DNA of 64,000 nucleotides from an uncultured Eubacterium sp. (GCA_944380635.1 CALWID010000009.1:1-64000), one strand, 5' to 3'; positions 48,515-57,903 are shown, counted from the stretch's first letter. Made by a program: numbers and translations. The notes: a model not told the origin generated them from the letters alone.

Positions 48515-49312
48515 TCAGTCTTTCCACGGATTTTTCGGGTCCGGGTCTGTCGGGTCCCATCCGCGGCGTTTATCTGAAGTATCTATTTTTATGGGCGTTG
48601 GCTTTTCAAGCGGTTCTTTTTTATCGCTGTCATAAATTTTAACAGTTGTGCCTTTTGGGCAGTTATCATAAATCCATTTTGCGTCAATAACGCTTAAGCG
48701 AATACAACCTGCTGACGCCGCTTTGCCGAGTTTGTTATAAGCAACATACTTTAAACTGTCCTTAGACTTTTTTGCGTACGGCACGGAATGGAAAAGAATA
48801 TGGCCTGTAACTCTTGTTGCGTACTGACCGTAAACGCCGCCGTCAAGCATACGCCAAGTATACTTATCGCTTGTTTTAAAAGTGCCTTTCGGTGTTTCGC
48901 CGGTAAGTCCTGTTGAACAGACCATTGCTTTTACGGGTTCTGTAAAATTACCGTTTCCGTCATTCTTGTAAATAATTATAAGATTCTGTTTCCTGTTTAC
49001 ATTAATGAGATAAGGCATTGAAGACGGTTTATTATCCTTTGGCTTTTCAGTTTCAGCCTTAGTTGTTGACGGCTTTGTTGTGGTAGTGGTGGTAGTTGTT
49101 GTAGTGGTTGTAGTGGTTTCATAACTAACTCCGGCAGTTACCGGATTTTCATTACCGCTGACGGCGCCAACACTGCCATTTAATGAATTTGCCGATTGAG
49201 TTGAATACAACTCCGCAACAGGCAAAGCGCCGGAATATGCAAAATAAGCGCCCGCGCATACCACTGCGCAAAGCAGCAGACTTATAACGGCGGCAAGTCT
49301 TTTTTTATTCAT
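48515..49312 (-). CDS. Membrane-anchored L,D-transpeptidase
   Basis: YkuD-family enzymes form 3-3 crosslinks in peptidoglycan. The 265-residue protein has an N-terminal membrane helix (about 6-27), a Ser/Asn-rich stretch, a run of 14 threonines (66-79) and a Lys/Pro linker to about residue 100. The catalytic domain contains H175 in ILFHSVPYAK and C203 in SAGCIRLS, the family SxGCxR motif. The Thr run resembles a flexible wall-spanning spacer. The start is 30 bp after araD, but the functions are unrelated, so it probably has its own promoter. Confidence 0.92.
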   Translation of the reverse strand: MNKKRLAAVISLLLCAVVCAGAYFAYSGALPVAELYSTQSANSLNGSVGAVSGNENPVTAGVSYETTTTTTTTTTTTTTKPSTTKAETEKPKDNKPSSMPYLINVNRKQNLIIIYKNDGNGNFTEPVKAMVCSTGLTGETPKGTFKTSDKYTWRMLDGGVYGQYATRVTGHILFHSVPYAKKSKDSLKYVAYNKLGKAASAGCIRLSVIDAKWIYDNCPKGTTVKIYDSDKKEPLEKPTPIKIDTSDKRRGWDPTDPDPKNPWKD

Positions 49313-49342
49313 ATAATCCTCTTTTCAGTTCATCTAATAAAT

Positions 49343-50050
49343 TTACTTTTGACCGTAATAAGCGTTCTTGCCGTGTTTTCTCTGATAATGCTTATCAAGT
49401 AAATACTGTTCTATACCTATATTGGAATTTTTATCCATAGAGGCAATCTGCTCTGTTCTTGAAGCCATTTTGCAAACTTCCTCAAGGATAAGGGCGTTTT
49501 CAACCGCTTTAAAAGAATCTTTTCCCCAAGCGAAAGGGCCGTGCCTGAAAACAAGAACGGCGGGCACTTCCTGAGGGGATATGCCCCGTTTGCCAAATTC
49601 CTCAACAATGACTTTTCCCGTATTAAGTTCATATGCGGATTCGACCTCATCTTTAGTAAGGCCGCGCGCGCATGGTACAGCACCGTTTGCAAAATCGGCA
49701 TGAGTTGTGCCGTATGCCGGCACATCACGCCCCGCCTGAGCCCATGAACACGCCCAACTTGAATGGGTATGGACTATTCCGCCTATTTCGGAAAATTTTC
49801 TGTATAATTCAAGATGGGTAGGAGTATCGGACGACGGATTTAATTTTCCCTCTACCTTATTGCCGTTTAAATCCATAACAACCATATCATCCGCAGTCAT
49901 TTTATCATACGGAACACCGGATGGTTTGATGACAAAAAGACCGCTCTCTCTGTCTATCTCCGAAACATTTCCCCAAGTGAGAACAACAAGTCCGTATTCA
50001 ACAAGTTTTAAATTTGCTCTGAAAACTTTTTCTTTTAATTCTTCAAGCAT
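49343..50050 (-). CDS. araD: L-ribulose-5-phosphate 4-epimerase
   Basis: AraD converts L-ribulose 5-phosphate to D-xylulose 5-phosphate with zinc. The class II aldolase fold shows LTWGNVSEIDRESGLFVIKPSGVPYD, GIVHTHSSWACSWAQAG with zinc histidines, and TTHADF. 235 residues. It is the last of three genes in arabinose catabolism, 9 bp after araA. Confidence 0.95.
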   Translation of the reverse strand: MLEELKEKVFRANLKLVEYGLVVLTWGNVSEIDRESGLFVIKPSGVPYDKMTADDMVVMDLNGNKVEGKLNPSSDTPTHLELYRKFSEIGGIVHTHSSWACSWAQAGRDVPAYGTTHADFANGAVPCARGLTKDEVESAYELNTGKVIVEEFGKRGISPQEVPAVLVFRHGPFAWGKDSFKAVENALILEEVCKMASRTEQIASMDKNSNIGIEQYLLDKHYQRKHGKNAYYGQK

Positions 50051-50059
50051 AGCGGCACC

Positions 50060-51532
50060 TTACATTCCGAGTTTATAAGCAATATCGTTATAGAATAATT
50101 CTTTTCTGAAATCGTTAATATTTGTTTCATTGCCTATATGGATAAATTCAATACCCATAATCTGAGCAAAATCGCGCATATTTTCGGAGGTAAGGCTGTA
50201 AGAAAGCACGCTGTGGTGAGCGCCGCCGGCATATATCCACGCCTCTGCGGAAGTTTGAAGATTGGGCAGGGGTTTCCACAAAACGCCTGCTACGGGCAGA
50301 TTCGGCATTTCATTAACCTGCTCTTTGCACTCAACATCATTGCATATCATTCTTAATCTATCGCCCATATCAACGAGGGTTACAACAATGCCTCTGCCTG
50401 TTTTTGCTTTAAATACAAGGCGTGCAGGGTCTTCCCTGTCTCCTATACCAAGCGGATGAACCTGAATTTTTGGCTTTTCAGCGGCGCATTGCGGGCTTAC
50501 TTCAAGCATATGAGAACCTAAAAGCATTTCGTTGCCCGGCTCAAAGTGATAAGTGTAGTCCTCCATGAATACGGTGCCGCCGTCAAGGCCGTCCGCCATA
50601 GCAGTCATAACACGAAGCAAAGCGGCTACTTTCCAGTCGCCCTCAGCGCCGAAACCGTATCCCTGCCTCATAAGGTCCTGAGCGGCAAGGCCCGGCAACT
50701 GGCGGAGAGCCTGCAAGTCCTCAAAATTAGTATGAAAAGCATTGAAATCATATCTTTCCATAAACTTTTTGATGGCAACTTCCTCACGCGCCTGGTAGCG
50801 GACTGCGTCTATATCATCCGTATCCATAATATAATACTTTTCATATTCCGCCATTTGAGCGTCAATCTCATCATCAGTAACGGCGTTAACTTCATTAATA
50901 ATATCACCCACGCCGTAATGGTCTACCTGCCAGCCGAGTTTAATCTGAGCCTCTATCTTATCGCCGTCCGTTACGGCAACATTTCTCATATTATCCGAAA
51001 TACGCAGAACATGTACTTTTTTGCTTTCCGCAGCGCCAACAGCGGCTCTAATCCAAGTTTCCATTTTATTTTGGAAAGTTTCATCTTTCCAGTATCCGGC
51101 AATCACCTTTCTTTTAAGCCTCATTCTTGCGGCGATATAGCCGTGTTCCCTGTCCCCATGTGCGGACTGATTAAGATTCATAAAGTCCATATCAATATCC
51201 TGCCACGGAATATCGCGGTTATATTGAGTGTTTACATGAAGATAAGGCTTTTGAAGAGCGTTAAATCCTGCAATCCACGCCTTTGAAGGTGAAAAAGTGT
51301 GCATCCATGTTATAACGCCGGCGCAATTATCATCATCATTTGCGGCGCGGAAGATACTAAGTATCTCTTTTGAAGTTTTTACGCAGGGTTTTGCTACAAT
51401 GCGGCAGGGCATTTTTTTGCTCCACTCGGCGCACATTTCAGCTGCGTGCGAGTTAATAGTATCAAAAATATCCTCTCCGTAAAGAAACTGAGTGCCTACA
51501 ACAAACCAAAATTCATAATCTTTAACAGCCAT
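50060..51532 (-). CDS. araA: L-arabinose isomerase
   Basis: AraA interconverts L-arabinose and L-ribulose with manganese. The 490-residue protein starts EFWFVVGTQFLYGED and shows HTFSPSKAWIAG, LHVNTQYNRDIPW, DLMRQGYGFGAEGDWK and FMEDYTYHFEPGNEMLLGSHMLEV, all in the family order. It follows the kinase gene by 14 bp. Confidence 0.97.
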   Translation of the reverse strand: MAVKDYEFWFVVGTQFLYGEDIFDTINSHAAEMCAEWSKKMPCRIVAKPCVKTSKEILSIFRAANDDDNCAGVITWMHTFSPSKAWIAGFNALQKPYLHVNTQYNRDIPWQDIDMDFMNLNQSAHGDREHGYIAARMRLKRKVIAGYWKDETFQNKMETWIRAAVGAAESKKVHVLRISDNMRNVAVTDGDKIEAQIKLGWQVDHYGVGDIINEVNAVTDDEIDAQMAEYEKYYIMDTDDIDAVRYQAREEVAIKKFMERYDFNAFHTNFEDLQALRQLPGLAAQDLMRQGYGFGAEGDWKVAALLRVMTAMADGLDGGTVFMEDYTYHFEPGNEMLLGSHMLEVSPQCAAEKPKIQVHPLGIGDREDPARLVFKAKTGRGIVVTLVDMGDRLRMICNDVECKEQVNEMPNLPVAGVLWKPLPNLQTSAEAWIYAGGAHHSVLSYSLTSENMRDFAQIMGIEFIHIGNETNINDFRKELFYNDIAYKLGM

Positions 51533-51546
51533 AATTAAACTCCTTA

Positions 51547-53127
51547 TCAGTTAATAACGCCTGACGCCGCTTTTTCCGCGGCAAGGCCTTTTTTATATTT
51601 TTCCATGTAAACGGCAAAGCCTTTTACATCACTTTCAACGGGCGTTTCAACACTGCTTTCATTATCTTTAAAAACATATTTATCAAGATAATCTTCAAGC
51701 GATTCGCCTTTTGTGTCGCTTGCGTATTTTGCAAGCAGGGCTATTCCCCACGCGCCGCCCTCGCCTGCCGTTTTAGTAACGGCAACGGGAGTATTGAGCG
51801 CGCCCGCAAGCAGCCTTTGACCGACTACCGGCGTTTTGAAAAGCCCGCCGTGCCCGTTTATACAATCTATCTCAACGCCTTCTTTTTCAAGTATTTCCAT
51901 ACCGATTTTGAGCGTTGAAAGCGCTGAATAAATCTGCGCCCTGAAGAAATTTGAGACTGTGAGTTTTGATTCAGGGTTTCTGAATAAAAGCGGCACGCCT
52001 GAATTTGCATGGGCAACAGGCTCGCCCGAAAAATAATTGTAATTTACAATACCTGAGCAATCAGGAGAGCCCTCCAGCGCTTTTTGGTAAAGTATATCAT
52101 AAAGTTTTGGTTTTTCAATATCAGAGCCGCAGGACTTAAGCAGTTCGTAAAACATATTAACCCAATAATCAAGGTCTGTGCAGCAGTTATTGCAATGAAC
52201 CATTGCAACAGGTCTGCCGGCAGGCGTTGTTACCATATCAATCTCTTCATACACCTTTGAAAGCGGCTTTTGAAGAACAACCATTGAAAAAATAGATGTT
52301 CCGGCGGATACATTGCCGGTTTTTTCCCTTACGCTGTTAGTTGCAGCCATTCCGGTACCGGCGTCGCCCTCCGGCGGGCAAAGGAGAATACCCGGCTCAA
52401 GAGTTTTGCTTTCGTCAAGCAGGGTGGCGCCTTTTTCGGTAAGTTTACCGGCGCACTCGCCCGCAAGCATAACTTTCGGCAGAATACCGCGTATATTCCA
52501 AGGATATTTGCTGATTTCCTCAAGTGATGAAAATTTATCAAGCATTAATTCGTCATAATCATTTTTACTGCTGTCTATAGGAAACATACCGGACGCCTCG
52601 CCTATTCCGACTGCCTTAACGCCCGTTAACATATAATGAACATATCCCGCAAGAGTGGTGATATAATCAATATCCTTAACATGCTCTTCGCCGTTTAATA
52701 CAGCCTGATAGAGATGAGCAACGCTCCAGCGCTGAGGAATATTGAAACCAAAAAGCGCGGTTAACTTTTGCGCCGCCTGAGAAGTGGTGGTATTGCGCCA
52801 TGTTCTGAACTCGGCAAGTTGATTGCCGTTTTTATCAAAAGCAAGATAGCCGTGCATCATTGCCGAAAAGCCGATAGCGGCAAGATTTTTTATGCGGCTG
52901 CCGCTTTTCATAAGCACCTCGTTATTGAGTTGACTGTAAGCATTTCTGATACCCTGCCACACATCCTCAAGGCTGTAAGTCCAATAACCGTTTTGAAATT
53001 TATTTTCCCAATTATGCGCACCTGAGGCTATGGGGCGGCAGTTCTCATCAATAAGGACTGCTTTTATTCTTGTGGAGCCTAATTCTATGCCGAGCGTCTC
53101 CGCGCCGCTGAGTTTTAATTCATTCAC
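51547..53127 (-). CDS. araB: FGGY-family L-ribulokinase
   Basis: Ribulokinase phosphorylates L-ribulose. The start is GTG 53127 because AGGTGA lies five bases upstream; an ATG 18 bp earlier overlaps that site. About 526 residues. The FGGY N-domain reads LGIELGSTRIKAVLID and the C-domain has NGHGGLFKTPVVGQRLLAGALNTPV and GEGGAWGIALLAKY. This is the clostridial ribulokinase type, distinct from Escherichia coli AraB. The kinase-isomerase-epimerase order completes the pathway to xylulose 5-phosphate. No araR and no transporter are present in the window. Confidence 0.92.
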   Translation of the reverse strand: MNELKLSGAETLGIELGSTRIKAVLIDENCRPIASGAHNWENKFQNGYWTYSLEDVWQGIRNAYSQLNNEVLMKSGSRIKNLAAIGFSAMMHGYLAFDKNGNQLAEFRTWRNTTTSQAAQKLTALFGFNIPQRWSVAHLYQAVLNGEEHVKDIDYITTLAGYVHYMLTGVKAVGIGEASGMFPIDSSKNDYDELMLDKFSSLEEISKYPWNIRGILPKVMLAGECAGKLTEKGATLLDESKTLEPGILLCPPEGDAGTGMAATNSVREKTGNVSAGTSIFSMVVLQKPLSKVYEEIDMVTTPAGRPVAMVHCNNCCTDLDYWVNMFYELLKSCGSDIEKPKLYDILYQKALEGSPDCSGIVNYNYFSGEPVAHANSGVPLLFRNPESKLTVSNFFRAQIYSALSTLKIGMEILEKEGVEIDCINGHGGLFKTPVVGQRLLAGALNTPVAVTKTAGEGGAWGIALLAKYASDTKGESLEDYLDKYVFKDNESSVETPVESDVKGFAVYMEKYKKGLAAEKAASGVIN

Positions 53128-53159
53128 ATAACTCACCTGTAACATTAAAATATATACTA

Positions 53160-53188
53160 ATTTTACAATACTTGATTTAAAATTTCAA
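53160..53188 (-). promoter_or_regulatory. Promoter of ara operon
   Basis: On the minus strand TTGAAA (53188-53183), a 17-bp spacer and TAAAAT (53165-53160). Between it and the divergent promoter lie AAACAC (53195-53200) and GTGTTT (53223-53228), a possible operator for a shared regulator. Confidence 0.5.
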
Positions 53189-53226
53189 CAAAATAAACAC
53201 AATATTATGTTAATTATATAAAGTGT

Positions 53227-53255
53227 TTGACGGGCAAAGATTTTCATCTTATAAT
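53227..53255 (+). promoter_or_regulatory. Promoter of second GH2 gene
   Basis: TTGACG (53227-53232), a 17-bp spacer and TATAAT (53250-53255), back to back with the ara promoter. Confidence 0.65.
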
Positions 53256-53283
53256 AAAACCATAAAAGCACTCGGAGGAAATA

Positions 53284-55023
53284 ATGAATATATTATCAAA
53301 TCACCCAAATCCGCAGTTTGAGCGCAAAAACTGGCAGAGCCTGAACGGGCAGTGGGACTTCGGCTTAAAAAAAGCACAGCGCTCATTTAAATTTTCTAAA
53401 AATGAAAATACGGCAGTCAACATACATTCTAAAGCGAAATATTTATATAAAATCAATGTTCCGTTTTGCGCGGAAAGCGAACTTTCCGGAATAGTATATA
53501 CAGATTTTATAAACGCCGTATGGTATAGAAGAACAGCAAAAATACACGCCGGCGATAACCTGGTTTTTCTTAACATAGGCGCGGCAGACTACCTTACAAC
53601 TATTTTAATAAACGGTAAATTTGCCGGGAGGCATAAAGGCGGCTACACTTCTTTCAGATTTGATATTACAAACCTAATTAAAGACGGGGAAAATGAAATT
53701 TTTATACTTTGCGAGGACAATGTTAAAGACCCGCTTGTACCGTCCGGCAAGCAGAGCGACAGAAAACACAGTTACGCATGCAGTTACACGCGCACTACGG
53801 GGATTTGGGGAAATGTTTACCTTGAATATGTGCCGAAAAAGCATATAAAAAATTTTAAGATATATCCGAATGTTAATCAATGTTCGGCGGGAATTTCCCT
53901 TGAACTGAACGGGTGCGCCGATTTGGAAATAAAAGCGTTTTACGGTGAAAAAGAAACGGGGCATATCAAAGCGCACAACGCCGCGGGAAGTACATTTATA
54001 AGTATTCCGCTTTCCGAAAAACACCTTTGGGAATGCGGCAAAGGAAGGCTTTACCGCCTGGAAATAATATTCGGCAAAGACAAGGTTTTCAGTTATTTTG
54101 GGCTTAGGAACATAAGGCTTGACGGATTCAAATTTATGCTAAATGATAAAAGTGTATTTCAGCGCCTTGTGCTTGACCAGGGTTATTACAGAAAAGGCAT
54201 ATACACGGCAAGAGATGACGAAGAACTGAAAAAGGATATTGAACTTTCTCTTTCTCTTGGCTTTAACGGCGCACGGCTACACCAAAAAGTATTTGATTCA
54301 AGATTTCTTTATTTTTGTGATTTATACGGATATATGGTATGGGGCGAATATGCAAACTGGGGGCTTGATTACTCTGACCCGAATGTTTTGGGCGAATTTC
54401 TGCCGCAGTGGCTTGAGGCGGTTGAGCGCGATTTTAATCACCCGTCAATTATTGGCTGGTGCCCGTTTAACGAAACATGGGACTACCGCAAAAGAAAGCA
54501 GAAAGACGAACTTTTAAAAACGGTTTATGAAACAACAAAACTGCTTGATACCACAAGGCCGTGTATAGACACAAGCGGAAATTTTCATGTTAAAACGGAT
54601 ATATATGATGTGCACGATTACAGGTATGACCCAAAAGAATTCAAGAAATCATACGATATGCTAAAAGACGGTATTTTGTATGAGCATGTGCTGAAAGACA
54701 ATCCCGGCAGGCAGAAATACGGCGGCGAGCCGGTATTTATAAGCGAATACGGCGGAATAAAATGGGAAGCGGACTCAAGTGTTAAATCCTGGGGATACGG
54801 CGACGATGTTAAAACGGAGAATGAATTTGTTAAGCGATACGCGGGGCTGACTTGCGCAATAACTTCAAACCCGAAAATACTCGGTTTCTGCTACACTCAA
54901 CTTTACGATGTTGAGCAGGAGCAAAACGGACTTTTTACTTATGACAGAAAGCCGAAATTCAGCGCCGCGGCATATGAAAAAATAAAAGCGGCGAACACTG
55001 CTACCGCCGCTATCGAGAAATAA
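53284..55023 (+). CDS. Glycoside hydrolase family 2 enzyme, second copy
   Basis: A 579-residue intracellular GH2 protein. The sugar-binding domain (about 10-185) has LNGQWDFGL and NIGAADYLTTILINGKFAG. The TIM barrel carries the acid/base E397 in CPFNETWDY and the nucleophile E488 in ISEYGGIKWE. It is clearly paralogous in layout to the protein at 20902 but diverged. Divergent placement from araBAD suggests that it releases arabinose or a co-occurring sugar from imported oligosaccharides, as an inference. GGAGG precedes the ATG. It has its own terminator. Confidence 0.9.
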   Translation: MNILSNHPNPQFERKNWQSLNGQWDFGLKKAQRSFKFSKNENTAVNIHSKAKYLYKINVPFCAESELSGIVYTDFINAVWYRRTAKIHAGDNLVFLNIGAADYLTTILINGKFAGRHKGGYTSFRFDITNLIKDGENEIFILCEDNVKDPLVPSGKQSDRKHSYACSYTRTTGIWGNVYLEYVPKKHIKNFKIYPNVNQCSAGISLELNGCADLEIKAFYGEKETGHIKAHNAAGSTFISIPLSEKHLWECGKGRLYRLEIIFGKDKVFSYFGLRNIRLDGFKFMLNDKSVFQRLVLDQGYYRKGIYTARDDEELKKDIELSLSLGFNGARLHQKVFDSRFLYFCDLYGYMVWGEYANWGLDYSDPNVLGEFLPQWLEAVERDFNHPSIIGWCPFNETWDYRKRKQKDELLKTVYETTKLLDTTRPCIDTSGNFHVKTDIYDVHDYRYDPKEFKKSYDMLKDGILYEHVLKDNPGRQKYGGEPVFISEYGGIKWEADSSVKSWGYGDDVKTENEFVKRYAGLTCAITSNPKILGFCYTQLYDVEQEQNGLFTYDRKPKFSAAAYEKIKAANTATAAIEK

Positions 55024-55040
55024 GAATTTATACTGAAAAA

Positions 55041-55074
55041 CACCCGAAACGCCTTTGCATTTCGGGTGCTTTTA
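55041..55074 (+). terminator. Terminator of second GH2 gene
   Basis: CACCCGAAA and TTTCGGGTG form a 9-bp stem followed by CTTTTATT. Confidence 0.8.
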
Positions 55075-55141
55075 TTAATGAGAAAAATTAAAACGGCTGA
55101 CGGTTTAATTTACAAAACACGGCAAGATAACGCGCGTGATT

Positions 55142-55906
55142 TTAAACAATATCAGACGGTTTATATGAATTATAAAAGCGGTTTCTTTTTGCCGACGCGG
55201 AGCCGTACTCTATTGCGCCGACGGGACAAAGACTGATACACGCCATACAATGAACACATTTATTTCCCCACTGAGGGGCGCCGTCAACAAGTTTAATATT
55301 ATTTTCAGGGCAGGCTGAAACACATTTTCCGCACGAAGTGCAGTTATCGCCTGCTTTGAAATCCTTGGCGGAAACAATAAATTTATAAAATAAATCGTTA
55401 ACAAATCCGCTTTTAATCATATCTATCAAAGAAATTTCACGCTTTTCAAAAGGCACATTGTTTAAAATCCTGTTTCCGGCAAGAACAATGCCGGGCATAG
55501 ACTTTTTAATAATTTTATAAGCCTCATTTTTATCAGGGACGGAAAACAAGGCAACATAATTTTCCGGCATAACAACCTGATACACGCCCATAAATTTAAA
55601 GCCGCAATCGGCGCATAATTTTTTAAGATATTTTTCTGAATTACCTATTTCACTGCCGCAGGTCATAATAAAATAGGCGTTTTTACTGCCGCTGAAACTG
55701 CTGTTTTTAATAAATTCGGAAAAAATTCTCGGCATACGCCACGAATATGTAGGGCAGACAAATACGAACGGTGTTTCAGAATGAAAATCGCCGTGCTTTC
55801 CGCCTTTTATATACTCAAACGCGCTTACACACTCCCCGCCTATCATTTCCTGAGTAAGTTCGGCGGCAAAACGGCTGTTGCCCGTGCCTGAAAAATAAAT
55901 TATCAT
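55142..55906 (-). CDS. EFR1-type flavodoxin-ferredoxin protein
   Basis: The protein joins an N-terminal flavodoxin-like domain (IIYFSGTGNSRFAAEL, CPTYSWRMPRIFSEF) to a C-terminal pair of 4Fe-4S motifs (CTSCGKCVSACPENN and CVHCMACISLCPVGAIEYG). This is the EFR1 arrangement common in gut anaerobes and serves low-potential electron transfer. The start is ATG 55906, with AAGGGG six bases upstream; a second ATG lies three bases earlier. 254 residues. It stands alone between terminators. Confidence 0.9.
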   Translation of the reverse strand: MIIYFSGTGNSRFAAELTQEMIGGECVSAFEYIKGGKHGDFHSETPFVFVCPTYSWRMPRIFSEFIKNSSFSGSKNAYFIMTCGSEIGNSEKYLKKLCADCGFKFMGVYQVVMPENYVALFSVPDKNEAYKIIKKSMPGIVLAGNRILNNVPFEKREISLIDMIKSGFVNDLFYKFIVSAKDFKAGDNCTSCGKCVSACPENNIKLVDGAPQWGNKCVHCMACISLCPVGAIEYGSASAKRNRFYNSYKPSDIV

Positions 55907-56098
55907 CATTAACCCCTTCAGAAACAATTAAATAATAAATTTACGCATTTATAATGCAAAAATACCCGCGTTATTATAAAAAGAAGGATAATAAGTTAAA
56001 AATAGAATATTTTATACATATAAATACAATTTGATTTAATACAATTTGATTTTAGCACATACTAAAAATTCCGTCAACAAAACAATTAATCGTATAGA

Positions 56099-57403
56099 TT
56101 AATTTTTTAAATCGTCCGTTGCTGGATTATCTATCAGTTTGCCGTCTGCTGTAAAGCGCGAGCCGTGGCAGGGGCAGTCCCACGAATGTTCATAAGGGTT
56201 CCACTTTAACGCGCAGCCGAGGTGCGGGCAGCGTTTCGGTTTAAAATTCACAAGATTTATTACTGCCTCAAACGCGTTTACGACGAGTTGAGGGCGAAAA
56301 ATTGTTCTTGACGGTGAAAAAACATTATTGCTGTATTTTTTGCGCCCTGTTATCATATCGCAAAGAATCTGAGCGGCAGCCATTGATGAAGTCATTCCCC
56401 ACTTATTAAATCCCGTTGCAACATAAACACCGTTTGACGAGCCTGAATATTCGCCGATATACGGCGCTGAATCAAGCGTCATACAGTCCTGCGTTGCCCA
56501 GTGATATTTTTCCTCAGAATCAGGGTAATTCATTCTTGCAAATTCCCTTAGTTCGTGCCACGCGGAAGACTTTTTACCTGTTCGGTGCTCGCCGCCGCCG
56601 ATAAAAAGCAAATCCTTATAATTTCTGAAAGAAAAGCCGCCCTCGGCAGCGTCTATATACATACCGTTTACATTTTGAGCGTTTTCAAGAGCGATAACAT
56701 AAGAACGCTGCTGATATAGTTTAAGAAAATAAGCGCCGTGCTTATTTAAAAACGGAAAATGAGTTGCCACAATTATTCTTTTTGCATTTATAATTCCGCC
56801 GTTTGTTACGGCTTTAGTGCCTATCAACTGCTGAACTTTTGTATTTTCATAAATATTAAGGTCTTTAGAAATACCGGCAGCAAATTTAAGCGGTGAAAAT
56901 TGAGCCTGATTTTTAAACCTGACTGCACCCGCAATAGAAAACGGCAAAGGTATATTACCTGCAAACTCGGCTTTATAGCCGAGTTTTCTAAGAGCGGCTA
57001 ATTCATTATCTATAATATCTTTGCTCTCAAGAGAGTAAACATATGAATCTTTATTTTCAAAATCGCAGTTTATATTTGAGCACAATTCCCTGAATTTATC
57101 AACGGCATTTAAATTCATATCAAGGTACTGCTTTGCCTTTTCAGCGCCGAATTCACTGATAAGTTTATGATATAAAAGCCCGTGCTGAGCGGTTATTTTT
57201 GCAGTTGTATTCTTAGTTATTCCGCCGCATATATTTTTCGCCTCAACAAGGGTGTAATCAACACCTGCCTGATTAAGCATATACGCGCATAAAACACCCG
57301 CCATACCGCCGCCGATAACAAGCACATCTGTTTTAATATCTTTTCCGAGATTTTTGAAAGCAGGCATTTTGGTTGTATCTTCCCACAAAGAAAGCAAAAA
57401 CAT
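56099..57403 (-). CDS. FAD-dependent oxidoreductase with C-terminal Rieske domain
   Basis: A 434-residue DAO-family flavoprotein (VLVIGGGMAGVLCAYML; C-terminal GVYVATGFNKWGMTSSMAAAQIL) with a Rieske 2Fe-2S domain at the end: C392-x-H394 and C410-x-x-H413 (RCPHLGCA, CPCHGSRF). The N-terminus SLWEDTTKMPAF is typical of this family. The start ATG 57403 has GGGGG very close, so a start a few codons later is possible. Substrate and partner are unknown. The neighbouring EFR1-type protein at 55142 could be an electron partner, but they are separated by about 190 bp and not clearly co-transcribed. Confidence 0.88.
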   Translation of the reverse strand: MFLLSLWEDTTKMPAFKNLGKDIKTDVLVIGGGMAGVLCAYMLNQAGVDYTLVEAKNICGGITKNTTAKITAQHGLLYHKLISEFGAEKAKQYLDMNLNAVDKFRELCSNINCDFENKDSYVYSLESKDIIDNELAALRKLGYKAEFAGNIPLPFSIAGAVRFKNQAQFSPLKFAAGISKDLNIYENTKVQQLIGTKAVTNGGIINAKRIIVATHFPFLNKHGAYFLKLYQQRSYVIALENAQNVNGMYIDAAEGGFSFRNYKDLLFIGGGEHRTGKKSSAWHELREFARMNYPDSEEKYHWATQDCMTLDSAPYIGEYSGSSNGVYVATGFNKWGMTSSMAAAQILCDMITGRKKYSNNVFSPSRTIFRPQLVVNAFEAVINLVNFKPKRCPHLGCALKWNPYEHSWDCPCHGSRFTADGKLIDNPATDDLKN

Positions 57404-57503
57404 TCCCCCGATAAAAAGCGTTTAGAATATTATTTGCCGATACAACACCGAATATGCTTTAAAGGAAATCAATATTTAAATACAAATATTAAATAAAGAT
57501 ATA

Positions 57504-57532
57504 AGAAAAAGCAGGCACAAAAGGCCTGCTTT
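57504..57532 (-). terminator. Terminator of tRNA-Ser
   Basis: AAGCAGGC and GCCTGCTT form a stem followed by TTTTTC on the minus strand, directly after the tRNA 3' end. Confidence 0.85.
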
Positions 57533-57535
57533 TCT

Positions 57536-57626
57536 TGGCGCAGATGGAGAGATTCGAACTCTCGCGGCGGTTGCCCACCCTACGCCCTTAGCAGGGGCGC
57601 CTCGTCACCAGCTTGAGTACATCTGC
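57536..57626 (-). tRNA. tRNA-Ser (anticodon GCT)
   Basis: On the minus strand the acceptor stem GCAGATG pairs with CATCTGC. A G discriminator and an encoded CCA follow. The anticodon loop is CTGCTAA with anticodon GCT. A long variable arm (about GGCGTAGGGTGGGCAACCGCC) marks a type II serine tRNA. About 91 nt. The gene is solitary. Confidence 0.95.
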
Positions 57627-57658
57627 AAAACTGTAACTTTAACACACACTGTCAAGTT

Positions 57659-57677
57659 AAGCACCGATTTGGTGCTT
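57659..57677 (-). other. Hairpin in tRNA-Ser primary transcript leader
   Basis: AAGCACC and GGTGCTT form a perfect 7-bp stem with a 5-nt loop, placed between the promoter and the mature tRNA 5' end. Its role in processing or attenuation is not known. Confidence 0.4.
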
Positions 57678-57681
57678 TAAT

Positions 57682-57710
57682 AATATAACAAAAAATAACT
57701 TAATTGTCAA
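57682..57710 (-). promoter_or_regulatory. Sigma-A promoter of tRNA-Ser
   Basis: On the minus strand TTGACA (57710-57705), a 17-bp spacer and TATATT (57687-57682). Confidence 0.65.
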
Positions 57711-57754
57711 CAATAATCACACATATAATTTTAAATAATTGCGCATAAAATATT

Positions 57755-57903
57755 TAAGGTGATAATATAAAAATCACGCTTTCAAGTTTATTGCGCGCAA
57801 AATTTGCCCTCGCATTATTGTTGATACCGCTCAGCCGCCGATTTCATTTCGGCTAAAATCAGGCATTAACGATTTTAAATTTGTTTTAGCAGACTGAAAG
57901 GCA
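57755..57903 (+). repeat. Leader module, copy B, upstream of DUF6512-like gene
   Basis: This leader shares blocks in the same order with copy A (29621-29791): TAAGG (57755), ATTGCGCGCAAAATTTGC (57790-57807), AATCAGGCATTAA (57857-57869) and CTGAAAGGC (57894-57902) running into the start codon. Block spacing is 35, 67 and 37 nt, against 42, 72 and 41 in copy A. Local stems include the TTGCGCGCAA palindrome and CCGA/TCGG. Together with the tRNA-Ser unit this explains the 500-bp gap 57404-57903. Confidence 0.55.
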
